The position numbers were made by a program, and so were the translations under genes. Under the pieces are notes generated by a model. The model did not search any database and was not told the origin of the DNA. It saw only the letters and a program-made list of their open reading frames with translations. A stretch of 43,480 nucleotides of DNA. Source: Gammaproteobacteria bacterium. Its GTDB lineage: Bacteria > Pseudomonadota > Gammaproteobacteria > Immundisolibacterales > JAKLLR01. How positions within the stretch are numbered: position 1 is the stretch's first letter; each line of letters starts with the position of its first letter. Of the stretch, positions 40,957 through 43,480 are shown piece by piece. Where the stretch lies: NCBI GenBank assembly GCA_022014175.1, contig JAKLLR010000007.1:1-43480 (forward strand), written 5' to 3'.

Positions 40957-41286
40957 ATGTCGCAAGGATTCACCCCCCTCTGCAAAACCAGCGAAGTCGC
41001 CGAAAACACTCTGATTCAGGTCGATCTGCCCGACCATCCGCCGATTGCGGTCTACAACCTCGGTGGTGAGTATTTCGCCACATCGGGGTACTGCACCCAC
41101 GCGGATGCGGCACTCTGCGATGGTTATCTTGAGGACGACAAAATTGAGTGTCCCTGGCATGCAGCCAAGTTTGATATCCGCAGCGGCAAAGCGCTGACCT
41201 TCCCGGCCACCGTCGATCTGGACGTCTACCCGGTGAAGATCGAGGGTGACCAGGTCCTGGCGGACCTCAATCCAACCAGCCCCTAG
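40957..41286 (+). CDS. Rieske [2Fe-2S] ferredoxin
   Basis: YCTHADAALCDGYLEDDKIECPWHAAKFDIRSGKAL: C-x-H ... C-x2-H; 109 aa, oxygenase-ferredoxin-like. Confidence 0.92.
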   Translation: MSQGFTPLCKTSEVAENTLIQVDLPDHPPIAVYNLGGEYFATSGYCTHADAALCDGYLEDDKIECPWHAAKFDIRSGKALTFPATVDLDVYPVKIEGDQVLADLNPTSP

Positions 41287-42065
41287 GGCAACACACCCGC
41301 CAGAGTCAGGATCGCGGCAACGGTAATCAGAAACACCACCTGCCGCCAGATCAGCCGCCAGCCATCCTGCAGATTCTCCACCGTATCCATCTGATTTTCG
41401 GGAAGGCCCTGAGCCGCGCAAGCCACGGTCTGCAACAGGCCAGCACTGACCCTGATACCCGAATCCGGGTGGTGCCGCCAGGCATCCCGGGCTTCGTCAA
41501 AACGACCCACAATGGCATAGGCAGCCAACATCACCTGGGCCGGCAACCACGCCATCAACCCGTAAAGACGGCAGGCAATCTGACTCACTCCCCGGCTTAT
41601 CCCGCCGTCGGGCTCTGCGGCATAGATCGCCAGCAAGCGATAACTCAGCACCCCCACCGGACCGAGCAGCAGAAACCAGACGCCCACCCCTACCACCGCA
41701 TCAAGGGCCAGCATCGGCAGGTGGGGCAGCAGCGCTGCCTCATCATCTGTCCCGGGGGTCTCCGCCAGCGCCCTGATCCGATCACGAATCTGACCGCCAA
41801 GGGTCCCGAGATCGAGACAGAGCCACAACACCAGCAATGAACCCAGCCCGGCGAACAGGGGATGCATGGAGGAGAGCAGATAGAGCAGCAACGCCAGCAG
41901 CAGCGGTGGCGGCAACAGCACCAGAGCCGCTTGCAGCTTTGGCCACTCTGTCAGCTGTGAACTGCAGAACTCGGCCCAGGGTCGCGCCACCCTCGCGATC
42001 CAGACTCGGGGGGCGGCAACCCACCGGTCCAGCAGGGCCGCTATCAACATCACCAGTAAAGTCAT
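41283..42065 (-). CDS. ampE: AmpE/CobD-like regulatory membrane protein
   Basis: Hydrophobic 260 aa protein, 4 bp overlap with ampD; LLLGPVGVLSYRLLAIYA, LPAQVMLAAYAIVGRFDEARDAWR. Confidence 0.82.
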   Translation of the reverse strand: MTLLVMLIAALLDRWVAAPRVWIARVARPWAEFCSSQLTEWPKLQAALVLLPPPLLLALLLYLLSSMHPLFAGLGSLLVLWLCLDLGTLGGQIRDRIRALAETPGTDDEAALLPHLPMLALDAVVGVGVWFLLLGPVGVLSYRLLAIYAAEPDGGISRGVSQIACRLYGLMAWLPAQVMLAAYAIVGRFDEARDAWRHHPDSGIRVSAGLLQTVACAAQGLPENQMDTVENLQDGWRLIWRQVVFLITVAAILTLAGVLP

Positions 42066-42676
42066 CGCTCTACGCTCCCTGACGAGTCCAGTCCGGATGA
42101 ATCCGATATCAGCCGCCGTAATTTACCCCAGTCAAAAGCCTCACCCGGGTCAGTTTTTCGCCCAGGGGCCACATCGCTGTGGCCGACAATCCGCTCTGGC
42201 GTCAGCGCCGGATAGTTGACCATCAGCTCACGGGCAATGCCCGCCAGCGCCTCATACTGCACCGGTTCATAGGGCAAATCGTCGCACCCCTCCAGCTCAA
42301 CGCCCACCGCAAAATCATTACAGGCGGAGCGCCCCTGCCAGCTCGACTCCCCCGCATGCCAGGCCCGCCGGTGAAAAGGCACGAACTGCAACAGCGAGCC
42401 GTCCCGGCGAATCAACAGATGTGCGGAGACCCGCAAACCCGCCAATTCAGCAAACTCATCCCGGCTTTCACAATCGAGCCGATTACAGAAGAGCTGGCTG
42501 ATTTCGTCACCACCAAAACAACCTGCAGGCAGGCTGATGCCATGCACCAGCAACAGGCTGATATCGGTCTGCGATGGCCGCTCATCGCAATTGGGGCTGG
42601 GCACAAAATGGGCCGCCTGAAGCAGTCCGCTGGCCCGGTCCAGTGTCCAGACTGCAGTCTCCATACGCTCTCTCAC
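42062..42676 (-). CDS. ampD: 1,6-anhydro-N-acetylmuramyl-L-alanine amidase
   Basis: LLLVHGISLPAGCFGG, VSAHLLIRRDGSLLQFVPFHRRAWHAGESSWQGRSACNDFAVGVELEG, RIVGHSDVAPGRKTDPGEAFDW. Confidence 0.95.
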   Translation of the reverse strand: MRERMETAVWTLDRASGLLQAAHFVPSPNCDERPSQTDISLLLVHGISLPAGCFGGDEISQLFCNRLDCESRDEFAELAGLRVSAHLLIRRDGSLLQFVPFHRRAWHAGESSWQGRSACNDFAVGVELEGCDDLPYEPVQYEALAGIARELMVNYPALTPERIVGHSDVAPGRKTDPGEAFDWGKLRRLISDSSGLDSSGSVER

Positions 42677-42784
42677 GGGTGATCACCGGCACAGCATAAC
42701 AGCAGCAGGCAGATGGAGAATCCCCTCAAAGCAGGTATAGTATTTGCCGCACTGGACAGCCTCCATTATCGATATTCTCAAGCC

Positions 42785-43405
42785 GTGAGTACAGGGACCC
42801 TTTACATCATTTCCGGCCCGTCCGGGGTCGGCAAAACCAGCCTGGTGCGGACGCTGGTTGACTGTTTTCCTGAGCTCAAGCTCTCCATCTCCTTTACCAC
42901 CCGGAAAATCCGGCCCGGTGAACAGCAGGGGGTGGACTACCATTTTTGTAGCCCTACGGAGTTTGCGGAGATGGATGCCCGGGGCGATTTCCTCGAATCC
43001 GCCGAAGTCTTTGGCAACCGGTACGGCACCTCGAGGCGCTGGGTGGGCGAGTGCCTCGCACAGGGGCACGACGTGCTACTGGAGATCGACTGGCAGGGCG
43101 CGGCCCAGGCCCGGGCCGCGTTTCCGGAGGCGATCAGCATCCTGGTGGTGCCCCCGGCACTCGAGGTTCTGCGAGCGCGACTGAAGTCCCGCAAGCAGGA
43201 CGACGACAGCGAAATTGATCGCCGTCTGGCCGAGGCGGCTGCGGAGATCTCCCACTATCGGGATTTCGATTACCTGCTGGTAAATGCGGAGTTTGATCAG
43301 GCTGCCGCGGAGCTGAAAGCAATCTACACCGTCGGCCAGCTGCGGGTGAAACCCCAGGCCCGTCTGTTAAACCGTCAGATGCCGGAGATTTTTGCCAGCG
43401 ACTAG
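42785..43405 (+). CDS. gmk: Guanylate kinase
   Basis: GTG start VSTGTLYIISGPSGVGKTSLVRTLV; SISFTTRKIRPGEQQGVDYHF; DVLLEIDWQGAAQAR. Confidence 0.95.
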   Translation: MSTGTLYIISGPSGVGKTSLVRTLVDCFPELKLSISFTTRKIRPGEQQGVDYHFCSPTEFAEMDARGDFLESAEVFGNRYGTSRRWVGECLAQGHDVLLEIDWQGAAQARAAFPEAISILVVPPALEVLRARLKSRKQDDDSEIDRRLAEAAAEISHYRDFDYLLVNAEFDQAAAELKAIYTVGQLRVKPQARLLNRQMPEIFASD

Positions 43406-43461
43406 GCTAGAATTACCGGTTCCGTGTTATCACGACTTGACGTTAATTACAGGAACCTGGC

Positions 43462-43480
43462 ATGGCCCGCATCACCGTAG
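43462..43480 (+). CDS. rpoZ: Start of RNA polymerase omega subunit (truncated by window edge)
   Basis: ATGGCCCGCATCACCGTAG = MARITV..., immediately downstream of gmk as in the conserved gmk-rpoZ order. Confidence 0.8.

Overview
This 43.5 kb window looks like a gammaproteobacterial chromosome segment. Housekeeping loci include zwf-pgl, edd, eda, fnr, hemF, tsaC-like, purE/purD/purH, dusB-fis, prmA, psd, hemC-hemD, ampD-ampE, gmk and the start of rpoZ. They are interleaved with several metabolic islands. (1) At the left edge is a truncated minus-strand Tat-exported molybdopterin oxidoreductase, missing from the ORF track because it runs off the window. It sits directly downstream of a short-chain dehydrogenase, an arrangement reminiscent of ethylbenzene dehydrogenase plus 1-phenylethanol dehydrogenase. 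(2) At 9.6-14.5 kb there is a probable glucosylglycerate (compatible solute) synthesis and phosphorolysis cluster next to the Entner-Doudoroff genes. (3) At 20.1-28.9 kb, the most unusual part, three paralogous Rieske oxygenase alpha subunits are each paired with a small (~105-117 aa) paralogous helical-looking protein in place of a recognisable beta subunit. These are followed by an OmpW-like porin, two extradiol-dioxygenase-like VOC proteins and an FNR-type regulator with all four cluster cysteines. Two of the Rieske genes are preceded by near-perfect or perfect FNR/ANR boxes (TTGACctacATCAA, TTGATctgcATCAA), and the OmpW gene has a degenerate one. I propose that this is an oxygen-tuned aromatic/hydrocarbon oxidation system that uses unusual small partner proteins. 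No CRISPR array, tRNA, rRNA or transposase was recognised.
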